Part shown: piece by piece, positions 15,495 through 23,418 of the stretch
Numbering within the stretch: position 1 is the first letter of the stretch
Layout of the letters: each line of letters starts with the position of its first letter
Assembly: GCA_045596905.1 (NCBI GenBank)
Contig: JAZODG010000026.1
Coordinates: forward strand, 1 to 24,906
Origin: RGIG1681 sp045596905
GTDB taxonomy: Bacteria; Bacillota; Clostridia; Christensenellales; UBA1242
Direction: 5' to 3'
Length of the DNA stretch: 24,906 nucleotides
Made by a program: the position numbers and the translations under genes
Notes under the pieces: generated by a model
What the model saw: only the letters and a program-made list of their open reading frames with translations
What the model was told of the DNA's origin: nothing
Databases searched by the model: none

Positions 15495-18014
15495 ATGAGT
15501 GATGAAGAAATCAAAACCCCAGAAATTCCTATTGAAAATGTAGAGACTGAAGAAGAAACTGTCACCGTTATTGATGGTTCTGGTTTTGGTAAAAGTGTTA
15601 TACAAAAAGACATCGATGTTGTTTTGAGTGAATCAATGATTCCTTATTCAGAACACGTTATATTAGAAAGAGCCCTTCCTAGAGTTGAAGATGGTTTAAA
15701 GCCTGTTCAAAGAAGAATTCTTTATACATTGCATGAGCTTGATATAACACCAGAAAAAGATTATAAGAAAAGTGCAAGAATTGTTGGTGAATGTTTGGGA
15801 AAATTCCATCCTCATGGCGACACTTCAGTTTATGATGCAATGGTGCGTATGGCTCAAGATTTCAACATGAGAGAAACTCTTGTTGATGGTCACGGAAACT
15901 ATGGTTCGGTTGACGGCGACGGTGCTGCTGCGATGCGTTACACTGAAGCAAGAATGGCTCCTTTATCATTGGAAGTATTGAGAGACTTGGATAAAGACAC
16001 TGTTGATTGGACACTTAACTTTGACGATACTTTGCAAGAACCTGTGACTTTGCCATGTCGTTTTCCTAATATTTTGGTTAATGGTGCAAATGGTATTGCG
16101 ATTGGTTTGGCAACAAATATTCCAACACACAATTTAAGCGAAGTTATTTCAGGTGCTGTTGCGCTTATTGATAATCGTGACATGACGCTTGAAGAAATGA
16201 TGAAGATTATTCCTGGACCAGATTTTCCAACAGGTGGATATATCATTGCTGGTGAAGAACTTAAAACAGCATATGAAACTGGTAAAGGCAAAATTTTAAT
16301 TAGAGCAAAGGTTCATATTGAAGGCAAAAAAGGTGAGAAACAAAATATTGTTATCACAGAACTTCCTTATCAAGTTAACAAAGCAAAACTTCTTCAAAGA
16401 ATTTTGGAAGTTAGAGATAGCAAAAAATATGACCTTTCATGTATTACAGAAATTCTTGATGAATCTGACAGAAGTGGTATGAGAGCTGTTGTCAGAGTTA
16501 AAAAAGACACAAACGTTAACAAAGTTCTTGAAATTCTTTTCAAGGAAACTGATATGCAAATCTCTTATGGTATTAACATGGTTGCCATCGCAGATGGAAG
16601 ACCACAACTTATGGGCTTGATGGATATTTTAACATATTACATCAACTACCAAAGAGAAGTTATTTATAGAAGAACAAAACACGATCTTGATATTGCAAAA
16701 GAAAGAGAACATATTTTGCAAGGCTTGATTATTGCAGTAAAGAATATTGATGAAGTTGTTAGAATCATTAAAACTTCTGAAGATACTTCACAAGCAAAGA
16801 AAAGGCTTATGGAAAGATTCATTCTTTCTGATAGACAAGCCCAAGCTATTCTTGATATGCGTCTTGCAAGACTTACTTCTCTTGAAGTTTATAAGCTTGA
16901 ACAAGAGCTTAAAGAAGTTCAAAACTTAATTGCAAAACTTACAGCAATATTAAATTCAAAGAAACTTCAATTTGATATTATCAAGGCAGAAATGCTTGAA
17001 ATTAAAAAGAAATTTAAAGACCCAAGAAGAAGCCAAGTTATTTCTTCAATTGAGAAATTTAAGGTTGCAGATAGTGAAACACTTGCACAAAAAGCTGTTC
17101 AAAATGTTGTTGTTTCGCTTTCAGCAAACGGCTTTATTAAGGCTATGCAACCATCAACTGTTGCTGGTTCAAGCAAGGTGTGGACAGAAAAATCTAGACT
17201 AGCTGAAGCACATGTAAATCTTGTTAGAACTGTTACAAATAAAAACATTTTGGTATTTACTAATATTGGAAATGTATTTAAGGTTGATGTGAATGGACTT
17301 CCTATTTCTAAATGGAAGGAAAAAGGTATTGAATTTGCAAAGCTTGTTCGTGGTGAAAAGTCAGATGAAAAACCAGTTGCAATTATTGAAGAAAATCCAG
17401 AAGACAAAGAAACATTCTTGATATTCTATACAAAGCAAGGTATGATCAAAAAGACATTATTAAATGAATATGCATTATCAAAAGCTTCATATCAGGCAAT
17501 AAAACTTAAAGATGATGATGAACTTATTAATGTTGAAATAGATAAGCCAGACACAACCATATTGTTCGTAACAAAAAATGGTATTGGTTTAAACGCTGAA
17601 AAAACAGATATTCCAGACCAAGGCAGAATCTCAGGTGGTGTTAAGGGTATTGCATTATCTGATGAAGATGAAGTTGTTTCAGCTAACCAAGTTGTTGCTG
17701 GTCAAAACGTTGTTATTGTTACAAATAAAGCATATGCAAAACAAATTAATACATCTGAAATTGATGTTCTTGCAAGATATAGAAAAGGTGTGAAGATTAT
17801 TGATTTGAAAGGTGATGGAAGCAATGGCTCAGCTGTTGTTTGCTCAGGTGTGTTTGGTGAAGACGATGATGTTGTCATTCAAACAGAATTTGATGAGTTT
17901 GCCGCAATTTCTATTTCATCTATTCAAGAAGACACAAGACTTAGCAAAGGAAGAGCTTTGTCGGTTGAAGACAATAAAACAGTTTCTTTTGCAACAATAA
18001 GATTTAATAATTAA
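15495..18014 (+). CDS. Type IIA DNA topoisomerase subunit A (GyrA/ParC family)
   Basis: This is the DNA-cleaving subunit, transcribed with subunit B 28 bases upstream. The cleavage domain has HPHGDTSVYDAMVRMAQ (106-122), with Thr110 at the fluoroquinolone-determining Ser83 position of E. coli GyrA, and the catalytic Tyr149 in AAAMRYTE. The C-terminal part (from about residue 530) shows six propeller-blade strands, including NGFIKAM, NILVFTNIGNVFKV, FLIFYTKQGMIKK and NVVIVTNKAYAK. No QRRGGKG-type GyrA box follows blade 1. A GRISGGVKGI stretch lies in blade 4 instead. Six blades resemble GyrA, while the missing box suggests topoisomerase IV-like activity. The N-terminal YSEHVILERALPRVEDGLKPVQRR also differs from textbook GyrA. 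AAGGAG at 15481-15486 sets the start. Confidence 0.93.
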   Translation: MSDEEIKTPEIPIENVETEEETVTVIDGSGFGKSVIQKDIDVVLSESMIPYSEHVILERALPRVEDGLKPVQRRILYTLHELDITPEKDYKKSARIVGECLGKFHPHGDTSVYDAMVRMAQDFNMRETLVDGHGNYGSVDGDGAAAMRYTEARMAPLSLEVLRDLDKDTVDWTLNFDDTLQEPVTLPCRFPNILVNGANGIAIGLATNIPTHNLSEVISGAVALIDNRDMTLEEMMKIIPGPDFPTGGYIIAGEELKTAYETGKGKILIRAKVHIEGKKGEKQNIVITELPYQVNKAKLLQRILEVRDSKKYDLSCITEILDESDRSGMRAVVRVKKDTNVNKVLEILFKETDMQISYGINMVAIADGRPQLMGLMDILTYYINYQREVIYRRTKHDLDIAKEREHILQGLIIAVKNIDEVVRIIKTSEDTSQAKKRLMERFILSDRQAQAILDMRLARLTSLEVYKLEQELKEVQNLIAKLTAILNSKKLQFDIIKAEMLEIKKKFKDPRRSQVISSIEKFKVADSETLAQKAVQNVVVSLSANGFIKAMQPSTVAGSSKVWTEKSRLAEAHVNLVRTVTNKNILVFTNIGNVFKVDVNGLPISKWKEKGIEFAKLVRGEKSDEKPVAIIEENPEDKETFLIFYTKQGMIKKTLLNEYALSKASYQAIKLKDDDELINVEIDKPDTTILFVTKNGIGLNAEKTDIPDQGRISGGVKGIALSDEDEVVSANQVVAGQNVVIVTNKAYAKQINTSEIDVLARYRKGVKIIDLKGDGSNGSAVVCSGVFGEDDDVVIQTEFDEFAAISISSIQEDTRLSKGRALSVEDNKTVSFATIRFNN

Positions 18015-18040
18015 ACTCTAGCTTAGCTAGAGTTTTTTTA
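18013..18040 (+). terminator. Intrinsic terminator after topoisomerase subunit A
   Basis: A 10-base perfect stem (18013-18022 with 18026-18035) with loop TTA is followed by further T. It begins in the stop codon. Confidence 0.92.
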
Positions 18041-18058
18041 TACAAACACTATAAATGT

Positions 18059-18087
18059 TTGACCTTATTTTTAGGGTTTGATATAAT
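18059..18087 (+). promoter_or_regulatory. Vegetative-type promoter of the Ig-like membrane protein gene
   Basis: TTGACC at 18059-18064, a 17-base spacer and TATAAT at 18082-18087 form a near-consensus promoter, with TGA before the -10 giving an extended -10. The start is predicted near 18094. Confidence 0.78.
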
Positions 18088-18123
18088 GATATTGTCTAAA
18101 ATTGTTAAAGGGGGGATTCGTTC

Positions 18124-19308
18124 GTGGGTTTGTTTAAGAAAAAGAAAAACAAAAAAGAACCTAAAGTAGAACAAGTCTTTGAATCTACCGAAGAAAAAGA
18201 ATCAAGTATTGAACAGCAAACCAAGAACGACCTTGAAGACTTTTTGGGGGTTGAAGTTGAGCCTGATGATGGTTTAACTGATTCACAAAGAAATAAAAAA
18301 CAAAAGTTAGATTCTGTTAAAAGCAAGATTTCGAAGATTTTGCAATCTTCAAACATTGAAATTGTCGATGAAAACTTCGGTGATGAATATGAAAAAGATT
18401 CAATTGAAACCGATGAACAATCAGAACAAGACTATGATGAGTTAAAATCAATTTTTGGCGAAAGCGATAAGAAGAAAAAACAAGAATTAACTTTAACTAT
18501 TGATGATTTTGACTATGCATACGTTGGTCAGTATTTGGAAGAATATGACCTTATGCGTATGAAAAATATTAAGCGTGTAAAGCTTATTAGAAAGAAAAAT
18601 CCAAAGCTTAAAAAAGCGCTTATTGCTGCATCGTTGGTTTTAATAATGGGGCTTGGTGGTGTGCTTGCATACTTTTTACTGAGAGAATCGCCAGTTTACT
18701 TACAATCTGTAACTTTAAACCAAACTGAAAGAACTTATTATGAAAGTGAAATATTTGACTATACAGGTCTATATTTCATTGCAGAATATTCTGATGGAAC
18801 AAAACAAACAATTGAGCTTAATCGTTCACACTTCAATGATTATTTATCAACAAAGTACGATAGAACAGGTGAAGAAAATCAAGACATTATCTTTAACGTT
18901 CCAGGCGTGACAGCGAACTTATATTTCACTTATAATGGTCATAATGTTGAATATGTTGTCAATGTTGTCAGAAAAGAAGTTAAGGGAATTTCTATTATTT
19001 ATTCAAGTGATATATTTGAGTTTGGAAGTGGTGACACCATTAAAAATGACATGCTTCAATTTATTGTTGACTATGGTGCATTTGGTAAAGCGTTTGTTCC
19101 ATTCTCAAAAGAATATATGATATTAATTGATGGTTCTGTTTGTGAATATACAAAAGATGGATATGTTTTAACTAGAGATATCACTGCAACATCAATCATT
19201 ACCATTAGAACAGAAAAGGCAATTAAACTTCCAGATGGAACAACTGCCGTGTTGACAATTGATTTAGATAGAGATTTGAATTTTATGAATTTAGAAAAAG
19301 AGAGTTAA
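18124..19308 (+). CDS. Single-pass membrane protein with bacterial Ig-like extracellular region
   Basis: I do not recognise this 394-residue protein as a named gene. Residues 1-160 are cytoplasmic and very charged (poly-Lys start, then acidic). One membrane helix lies at about 165-186 (ALIAASLVLIMGLGGVLAYFLL), preceded by a basic stop (KRVKLIRKKNPKLKK). The rest should be outside the cell. TYYESEIFDYTGLYFIAEYSDGT, split as a strand-turn-strand around residue 210-230, resembles the group 3 bacterial Ig-like fold, and a second such unit may begin near KGISIIYSSDIFEFGSG. Such domains bind surface polymers or proteins. It starts with GTG 18124, eight bases after an unusually G-rich site (AAAGGGGGG, 18107-18115). 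It is monocistronic, between two terminators. Confidence 0.72.
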   Translation: MGLFKKKKNKKEPKVEQVFESTEEKESSIEQQTKNDLEDFLGVEVEPDDGLTDSQRNKKQKLDSVKSKISKILQSSNIEIVDENFGDEYEKDSIETDEQSEQDYDELKSIFGESDKKKKQELTLTIDDFDYAYVGQYLEEYDLMRMKNIKRVKLIRKKNPKLKKALIAASLVLIMGLGGVLAYFLLRESPVYLQSVTLNQTERTYYESEIFDYTGLYFIAEYSDGTKQTIELNRSHFNDYLSTKYDRTGEENQDIIFNVPGVTANLYFTYNGHNVEYVVNVVRKEVKGISIIYSSDIFEFGSGDTIKNDMLQFIVDYGAFGKAFVPFSKEYMILIDGSVCEYTKDGYVLTRDITATSIITIRTEKAIKLPDGTTAVLTIDLDRDLNFMNLEKES

Positions 19309-19324
19309 TAAACTCTCTTTTTTT
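19295..19324. terminator. Bidirectional terminator between convergent genes
   Basis: A 12-base perfect stem (19295-19306 with 19311-19322) with loop AATA is T-rich at both 3' ends when read on either strand. It overlaps the ends of the Ig-like membrane protein and lipoprotein genes and should stop both transcripts. Confidence 0.88.
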
Positions 19325-20657
19325 ATACGTTTGTTTTATATGGAACCCTTGAAACAATATTGTCACTCTGAGTGGTGGTAGTTGCGTTTTGATTCAATCT
19401 CTCAGGTGTTCTATTTGCACGAACTGTTCGGTCTTGGTTTGTTTGAGTATTTTGATTGATTGTATTTTGATTTGCTGGGTCAATATTGTTTTGAGTAATA
19501 TATCTATTTCTGCGATTATTTCTATTCGTTCTGCTTGTGTTGTTTAGGTGATTTCTTTTGATATCTTTTGTTCTTTGGTTTGTAACATTTTCAGCTGTTT
19601 CATTATTTGTTGATTTGATTATATTTTGACTAGTTGGGTTTTGATTTCTTGAATCAGGCTTAATATCAAGAGTTGTGATTTGATTGATATTATTTTCAGG
19701 AGCTGTAACATTATTTTCTTGAGTTGTTTTATTATTTTGAGCTTGTTGAGTTTGACTTGAAAAGGCTAGAGAATCTCTTATTGATTTTGCCAAAAGAGAA
19801 TTTTCGCTATTGGTTTCAGGTTGATTTTGGTCGGTTTGTGTTAATAAATTATCATATTTATTTGAGAGATTTGTTTGATAATATGCAGATGATGGAGAGA
19901 GATTTTGCTCAACAATATCAATAATTGAATCAATAGCTGAGATCGTTGAGTCAATTTTATTTGACCTAATCTCAAGAGCTTCGCCAGATTTAATAATATA
20001 ATAGTTAACAAGATTATCGCTATCATTTGTGTTTAGAAGGTCACTTGCAAGATTAAGCTGATTCTTTACAATGCCTTTATTGCCTTTAAGGAAAGATGCG
20101 TTTTCTTTGATAACATTAACATAAGCATTTATGGCAGTTTTGTTTTGTTCAGAAAGATTAACGTTTCCATTATGAATTTCATTTGCATATATCATTAAAA
20201 TGGATCTCTTTAAAATTAGCTCATTAATTTTTTCACTAATTTCATCAGACGTGTTTTCAATTTTTTCAGTTGAAAAATGCATTGATAAGTTCATACTAGT
20301 TGAATTGTTATCAGATGTTAATGTGACATAAGGGGTTTCAGAAAGAACATATAATTTAAAATTATCAGATCTTTCACTAGGTCTTGTTATTGTGTTTTCA
20401 ACCATGGTTGAGTTTGTGTATGGGGCAATGTATTTTTGCTCTGAATATGCTGAAGCAGAAACAATCTTACCAATATTTGAATCTGCTTTTGAAGATGTAT
20501 CAACATAGTCAAGATTATTGATGCTAGAAACAAATTCGTCCATACCTTTATTAATTTTTTTTGCAAGTGTGGTGTTAGTGGCGCCACAGCCGATAGCTGT
20601 TAATGATGCAACTGAAACAAATGTTGTCATCATTATTTTTTTTATTTTCTTTTCCAT
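19323..20657 (-). CDS. Asn/Gln-rich lipoprotein, function unknown
   Basis: This 444-residue protein has a lipoprotein signal peptide: basic MEKKIKK, a hydrophobic core, and lipobox TAIGC with Cys24 as the lipidated residue. It should be anchored outside the membrane. Residues about 25-260 are mixed and helical, including a Lys/Ile/Asp-rich stretch around 225-260. From about 280 onward the sequence is low-complexity and rich in Asn, Gln, Thr and Arg (NRNNRRNRY near 375), like a flexible wall-spanning or sticky tail. The start is ATG 20657, seven bases after GGAGG; an upstream TTG at 20669 lies within that site and is rejected. It is divergent from spoVAC, which may hint at a spore role, but nothing in the sequence proves it. 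Confidence 0.78.
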   Translation of the reverse strand: MEKKIKKIMMTTFVSVASLTAIGCGATNTTLAKKINKGMDEFVSSINNLDYVDTSSKADSNIGKIVSASAYSEQKYIAPYTNSTMVENTITRPSERSDNFKLYVLSETPYVTLTSDNNSTSMNLSMHFSTEKIENTSDEISEKINELILKRSILMIYANEIHNGNVNLSEQNKTAINAYVNVIKENASFLKGNKGIVKNQLNLASDLLNTNDSDNLVNYYIIKSGEALEIRSNKIDSTISAIDSIIDIVEQNLSPSSAYYQTNLSNKYDNLLTQTDQNQPETNSENSLLAKSIRDSLAFSSQTQQAQNNKTTQENNVTAPENNINQITTLDIKPDSRNQNPTSQNIIKSTNNETAENVTNQRTKDIKRNHLNNTSRTNRNNRRNRYITQNNIDPANQNTINQNTQTNQDRTVRANRTPERLNQNATTTTQSDNIVSRVPYKTNV

Positions 20658-20692
20658 AATTTCCTCCAAATTTTCTAATAATAGTGTTTATC

Positions 20693-20706
20693 AATTTTGC
20701 AAAATT
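20693..20706. repeat. 14-bp perfect palindrome in a divergent intergenic region
   Basis: AATTTTGCAAAATT is its own reverse complement. It lies between the lipoprotein gene and spoVAC, 36 bases upstream of the lipoprotein start and 83 bases upstream of spoVAC. It could be an operator for a dimeric repressor, though A+T-rich palindromes arise easily by chance. Confidence 0.4.
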
Positions 20707-20788
20707 ATTTATAAAATGAATAATAATTTATGAAATTGTGAAATATTTTATATAAAATTGCGTTTTTCTTTAAAATAAGGAGTGTTTT

Positions 20789-21250
20789 ATGAATGATGTC
20801 AAAATAAAAAGAAATGAAGAATATTTGATGTATGTTGAAAATGTAACACCAAAAACAGGGTGGTTTAATTCGATGTTTCATGCTTTTATTGTTGGTGGAA
20901 CGATTTGCTGTATGGGGCAAATGTTTGGTGATATTATTAAGTCTTATAATCCCAATATGGATATTTTACGTGTTGGTTCTTGGGTGAGTTGTATTGTGAT
21001 TGTGATTACTATTTTGTTAACTGCTTTTGGGGTTTTTGATAGAATAGCAAAGTTTGGTGGAGCAGGAACCTTTATTCCAATTTCAGGGTTTGCAAATAGC
21101 ATTGCTTCATGCGCAATAGAGTTTAAAAATGAAGGGCTGGTTTTTGGTATTGGTTCGAAGATGTTTTATGTGGCTGGACCGGTGCTAGTAAATGGTGTTG
21201 GTTATTCAATAATAATAGGGATAATTTATTTGCTTATTTCAATTTTTTAG
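20789..21250 (+). CDS. spoVAC: Stage V sporulation protein SpoVAC
   Basis: SpoVAC is an inner spore membrane protein needed for dipicolinic acid uptake into the forespore and release at germination; it behaves as a mechanosensitive channel in Bacillus. The 153 residues contain several hydrophobic segments (about 30-50, 63-83, 115-150) and the family motif GGAGTFIPISGFANSIAS with EFKNEGLVFGIGSKMF. The start is set by AAGGAG at 20777-20782. spoVAD follows after 10 bases. The three-gene set AC-AD-AE is the minimal Clostridia form; spoVAA, AB and AF are absent. I could not find a convincing forespore sigma-F/G promoter upstream. Confidence 0.95.
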   Translation: MNDVKIKRNEEYLMYVENVTPKTGWFNSMFHAFIVGGTICCMGQMFGDIIKSYNPNMDILRVGSWVSCIVIVITILLTAFGVFDRIAKFGGAGTFIPISGFANSIASCAIEFKNEGLVFGIGSKMFYVAGPVLVNGVGYSIIIGIIYLLISIF

Positions 21251-21260
21251 GTGGTGATTT

Positions 21261-22265
21261 ATGAAGAAGATTGGAAACTTTACATTTGAGTTAGATGGAC
21301 AATGTTTTATTGTGGGCGTGGGTTCACTTGTTGGAGAAAAAGAAAAATCTGGACCTTTTGAAATGTATTTTAAGAACTTTGTGAGCGATGATAAACTTGG
21401 CGAAAAAACATTTGAAAGAAGTGAGAGAAAGATGCTTTATGAGATTAATAAAGCTGCGATTTCAGATGCTAAACTTTCAGGAATTGATATAGATTTGTAT
21501 TTGGGTGGAGACCTAATGAATCAGATTGTAACTAGCAATTTTGTTGCTGAAAAAATGCAGATACCATTTGTGGGAATATATTCAGCTTGTTCAACATTGA
21601 CTGCTGCACTAGGACTTGGAGCAATATTAATTGAAAGTGGACTAATGACTAATATTTTATGTTCAACCATAAGTCACTTTTCTTCGGCAGAGAGACAATA
21701 TAGATATCCACTTGAATTTGGAAATCAAAGGCAATGTTATTCTCAGTGGACAGTTACAGCTGGTGGTGCTTATGTTTTATCAAATAGAAAAAGTGATATT
21801 TGCATTTCAAAAATTACATTTGGAAGAGTGCAAGATTATGGTGTAATTGATATTGCAAATATGGGTGCAGCTATGGCGCCGGCGGCATGTGATACACTGT
21901 ATAATTTTTTTGTCGACACAAAAACAAAACCTGAAAATTATGACTTAATTTTGTCTGGTGATTTAGGGAAACTTGGGTCGGATATTTTGAGAGATATGAT
22001 GAATAAAAAAGGTTATGAACTTGGTAAAAATTATAGCGACTGTGGACACTCAATTTATTCTTTTATTGAAGAGTCTTATCAAGGTGGAAGTGGGGCTGGT
22101 TGTTCGGCTGCTGTGGTTGCATCATATGTTATAAATAAGATGAAAAACAACAAACTTAAAAAAGTGCTTATTGTGGCAACGGGTGCACTTATGAGTACTG
22201 TAACAAATCAACAAGGGGATCCGATTCCGTGCGTGGCACATTTAGTGGAATTAGATAGGTGTTAG
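21261..22265 (+). CDS. spoVAD: Stage V sporulation protein SpoVAD
   Basis: SpoVAD has a thiolase-like fold and binds dipicolinic acid during its import into the developing spore. The 334 residues match the family. Motifs visible are GGDLMNQIVTSNF near 83, GIYSACSTLTAALGLG near 106, SHFSSAERQYRYPLEFG near 136, the SGDLGKLGSDI loop near 233 and the glycine-rich GGSGAGCSAAV near 275. The family does not act as a true thiolase. It lies 10 bases after spoVAC with AGGTGGTGA at 21249-21257 as binding site, and its stop is eight bases before the spoVAE start, so translation is probably coupled. Confidence 0.95.
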   Translation: MKKIGNFTFELDGQCFIVGVGSLVGEKEKSGPFEMYFKNFVSDDKLGEKTFERSERKMLYEINKAAISDAKLSGIDIDLYLGGDLMNQIVTSNFVAEKMQIPFVGIYSACSTLTAALGLGAILIESGLMTNILCSTISHFSSAERQYRYPLEFGNQRQCYSQWTVTAGGAYVLSNRKSDICISKITFGRVQDYGVIDIANMGAAMAPAACDTLYNFFVDTKTKPENYDLILSGDLGKLGSDILRDMMNKKGYELGKNYSDCGHSIYSFIEESYQGGSGAGCSAAVVASYVINKMKNNKLKKVLIVATGALMSTVTNQQGDPIPCVAHLVELDRC

Positions 22266-22273
22266 GGGGAAGT

Positions 22274-22648
22274 ATGTTTGGTTCAATTTTTATGTATCTA
22301 AAAGTATTTTTGGTTGGTGGATTGATATGTTTGATTGCAGAGTATATTGAAATAAAAACAAAAATAACCCCTGCTAGAATATTGGTTATATTTTTAATGG
22401 TGGGTGCAATTTTGGGTGGTTTTGGAATATATAATTATCTGGTTGAATGGGCTGGTGCTGGAGCAACTTTACCTATAACAGGCTTTGGAAATTCGCTTGC
22501 AAGGGGTGCTATTGATGGTGCAAAAACAGGTGGTTTGTTTGGTGCAATTGGTGGTGGTTTAATGGCTACTTCAGCAGGGGTTGCGCTATCGATTGGACTT
22601 AGTTATATGGTTTCATTTTTTGTTTCGTCCAAGTCAAAAAAGAGTTAA
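22274..22648 (+). CDS. spoVAE: Stage V sporulation protein SpoVAE (SpoVAEb type)
   Basis: This small membrane protein of the SpoVA dipicolinic acid channel has 124 residues and hydrophobic segments near 8-25, 35-60 and 90-118. The motif GAGATLPITGFGNSLARGAI parallels the SpoVAC motif GAGTFIPISGFANS, showing that the two are related. ATG 22274 is preferred, following AGGGGG at 22264-22269. An in-frame GTG at 22259 would add five residues and overlap spoVAD, but has no binding site. The gene ends the spoVA operon; a bulged hairpin at 22660-22680 may act as a weak terminator. Confidence 0.92.
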   Translation: MFGSIFMYLKVFLVGGLICLIAEYIEIKTKITPARILVIFLMVGAILGGFGIYNYLVEWAGAGATLPITGFGNSLARGAIDGAKTGGLFGAIGGGLMATSAGVALSIGLSYMVSFFVSSKSKKS

Positions 22649-22650
22649 TT

Positions 22651-22680
22651 GTCATTTTTAGTATAGCTTTAGCATATACT
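22651..22680 (+). promoter_or_regulatory. Sigma-E-type sporulation promoter of yunB
   Basis: GTCATTTT at 22651-22658 and CATATACT at 22673-22680, 14 bases apart, match the mother-cell sigma-E pattern (GTCATATT and CATACAAT) with the right spacing. The predicted start is near 22686-22688, on the yunB ATG. An imperfect hairpin (22660-22680) overlaps it. Confidence 0.6.
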
Positions 22681-22685
22681 TTATT

Positions 22686-23387
22686 ATGAAAAGTAAACGC
22701 AAAAAATATCTTTTTACTGCAATAAAAGCATATAAATTTCAGAGAAAAGATAAAATTTTTGCGTTTTTTCTTATTATAATCATTTTTCTAATTTTATACA
22801 TTAAATACGTTGCAATGCCTATTGTTGTGAATAATACAGATTCGCAGCTTCGCTCTTATGCAACGAAATCAATAAACTATGCTGTTGCTGATACAATGAA
22901 TAAAAATATAAATTATGGTGACTTAATCACTGTTGTAAAAGACTCTAATAATGATGTGTCATATATAGAATCAAATTCAGTTAGAATAAACTTGTTATCT
23001 AAAACAATGAGTAAAGTTGTTATGACTTCATTTTTGGAGCAAGCGAAAAGACCTATAAAAATTTCGGTTGGTTCGTTTTCTGGTATAGCAATATTTTCAG
23101 GGGTGGGTCCGAAGGTTGCATTTAATGTGAATCCTTTTGGAGAAGTTTTGTGTTCATTTAAATCTAATTTTGAGTCGGCGGGAATCAATCAAACATATCA
23201 TAAATTATACCTTATTGTTTCAATAAAAATTAATGTGGTGTTTCCATTTGAAAAATTGGAAATGGAAAGTTTTTCAGAAGTGCTTTTGTGTGAAACATTA
23301 ATCATTGGAAAAATACCAGAAGTCTATCTTAACTCCTCAAGCTTAACTGAGATGTTGAACCTTGTTCCAAGCAAGTTTACTTCTTGA
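22686..23387 (+). CDS. yunB: Sporulation protein YunB
   Basis: YunB is a sporulation protein of the sigma-E regulon in Bacillus subtilis, where it is needed for normal spore germination or maturation; its biochemical role is not settled. The 233 residues start with a basic cytoplasmic end, then a single membrane helix (about 25-45). The extracellular part has the family's GVGPKVAFNVNPFGEV near 144 and SAGINQTYHKLYLIVSIKINVVFPF near 165-190, and ends with an IIGKIPEVYL stretch. No Shine-Dalgarno site precedes the ATG; the promoter places the transcript start at the ATG. The stop codon lies inside the -35 box of the next gene's promoter. Confidence 0.88.
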   Translation: MKSKRKKYLFTAIKAYKFQRKDKIFAFFLIIIIFLILYIKYVAMPIVVNNTDSQLRSYATKSINYAVADTMNKNINYGDLITVVKDSNNDVSYIESNSVRINLLSKTMSKVVMTSFLEQAKRPIKISVGSFSGIAIFSGVGPKVAFNVNPFGEVLCSFKSNFESAGINQTYHKLYLIVSIKINVVFPFEKLEMESFSEVLLCETLIIGKIPEVYLNSSSLTEMLNLVPSKFTS

Positions 23388-23412
23388 CAAAAACACATAA
23401 ATGATACATAAT
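23384..23412 (+). promoter_or_regulatory. Vegetative-type promoter of the cysteine desulfurase gene
   Basis: A perfect TTGACA at 23384-23389, a 17-base spacer and CATAAT at 23407-23412 form a strong promoter. The predicted start is 23419, the first base of the desulfurase ATG. The -35 box contains the yunB stop codon. Confidence 0.7.
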
Positions 23413-23418
23413 ATTTGT

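Noticed and set aside
20658..20669. TTG start for the lipoprotein
   Set aside because: The codon is part of the GGAGG binding site region; ATG 20657 gives a normal lipoprotein signal peptide.
20701..20788. Forespore (sigma-F or sigma-G) promoter for spoVAC
   Set aside because: A GAATA at 20718-20722 could be a -35 box, but no acceptable -10 follows at the right distance.
23401..23418. Earlier ATG for the desulfurase
   Set aside because: It falls inside the -10 region of its own promoter, and family members begin close to LDNAATT.
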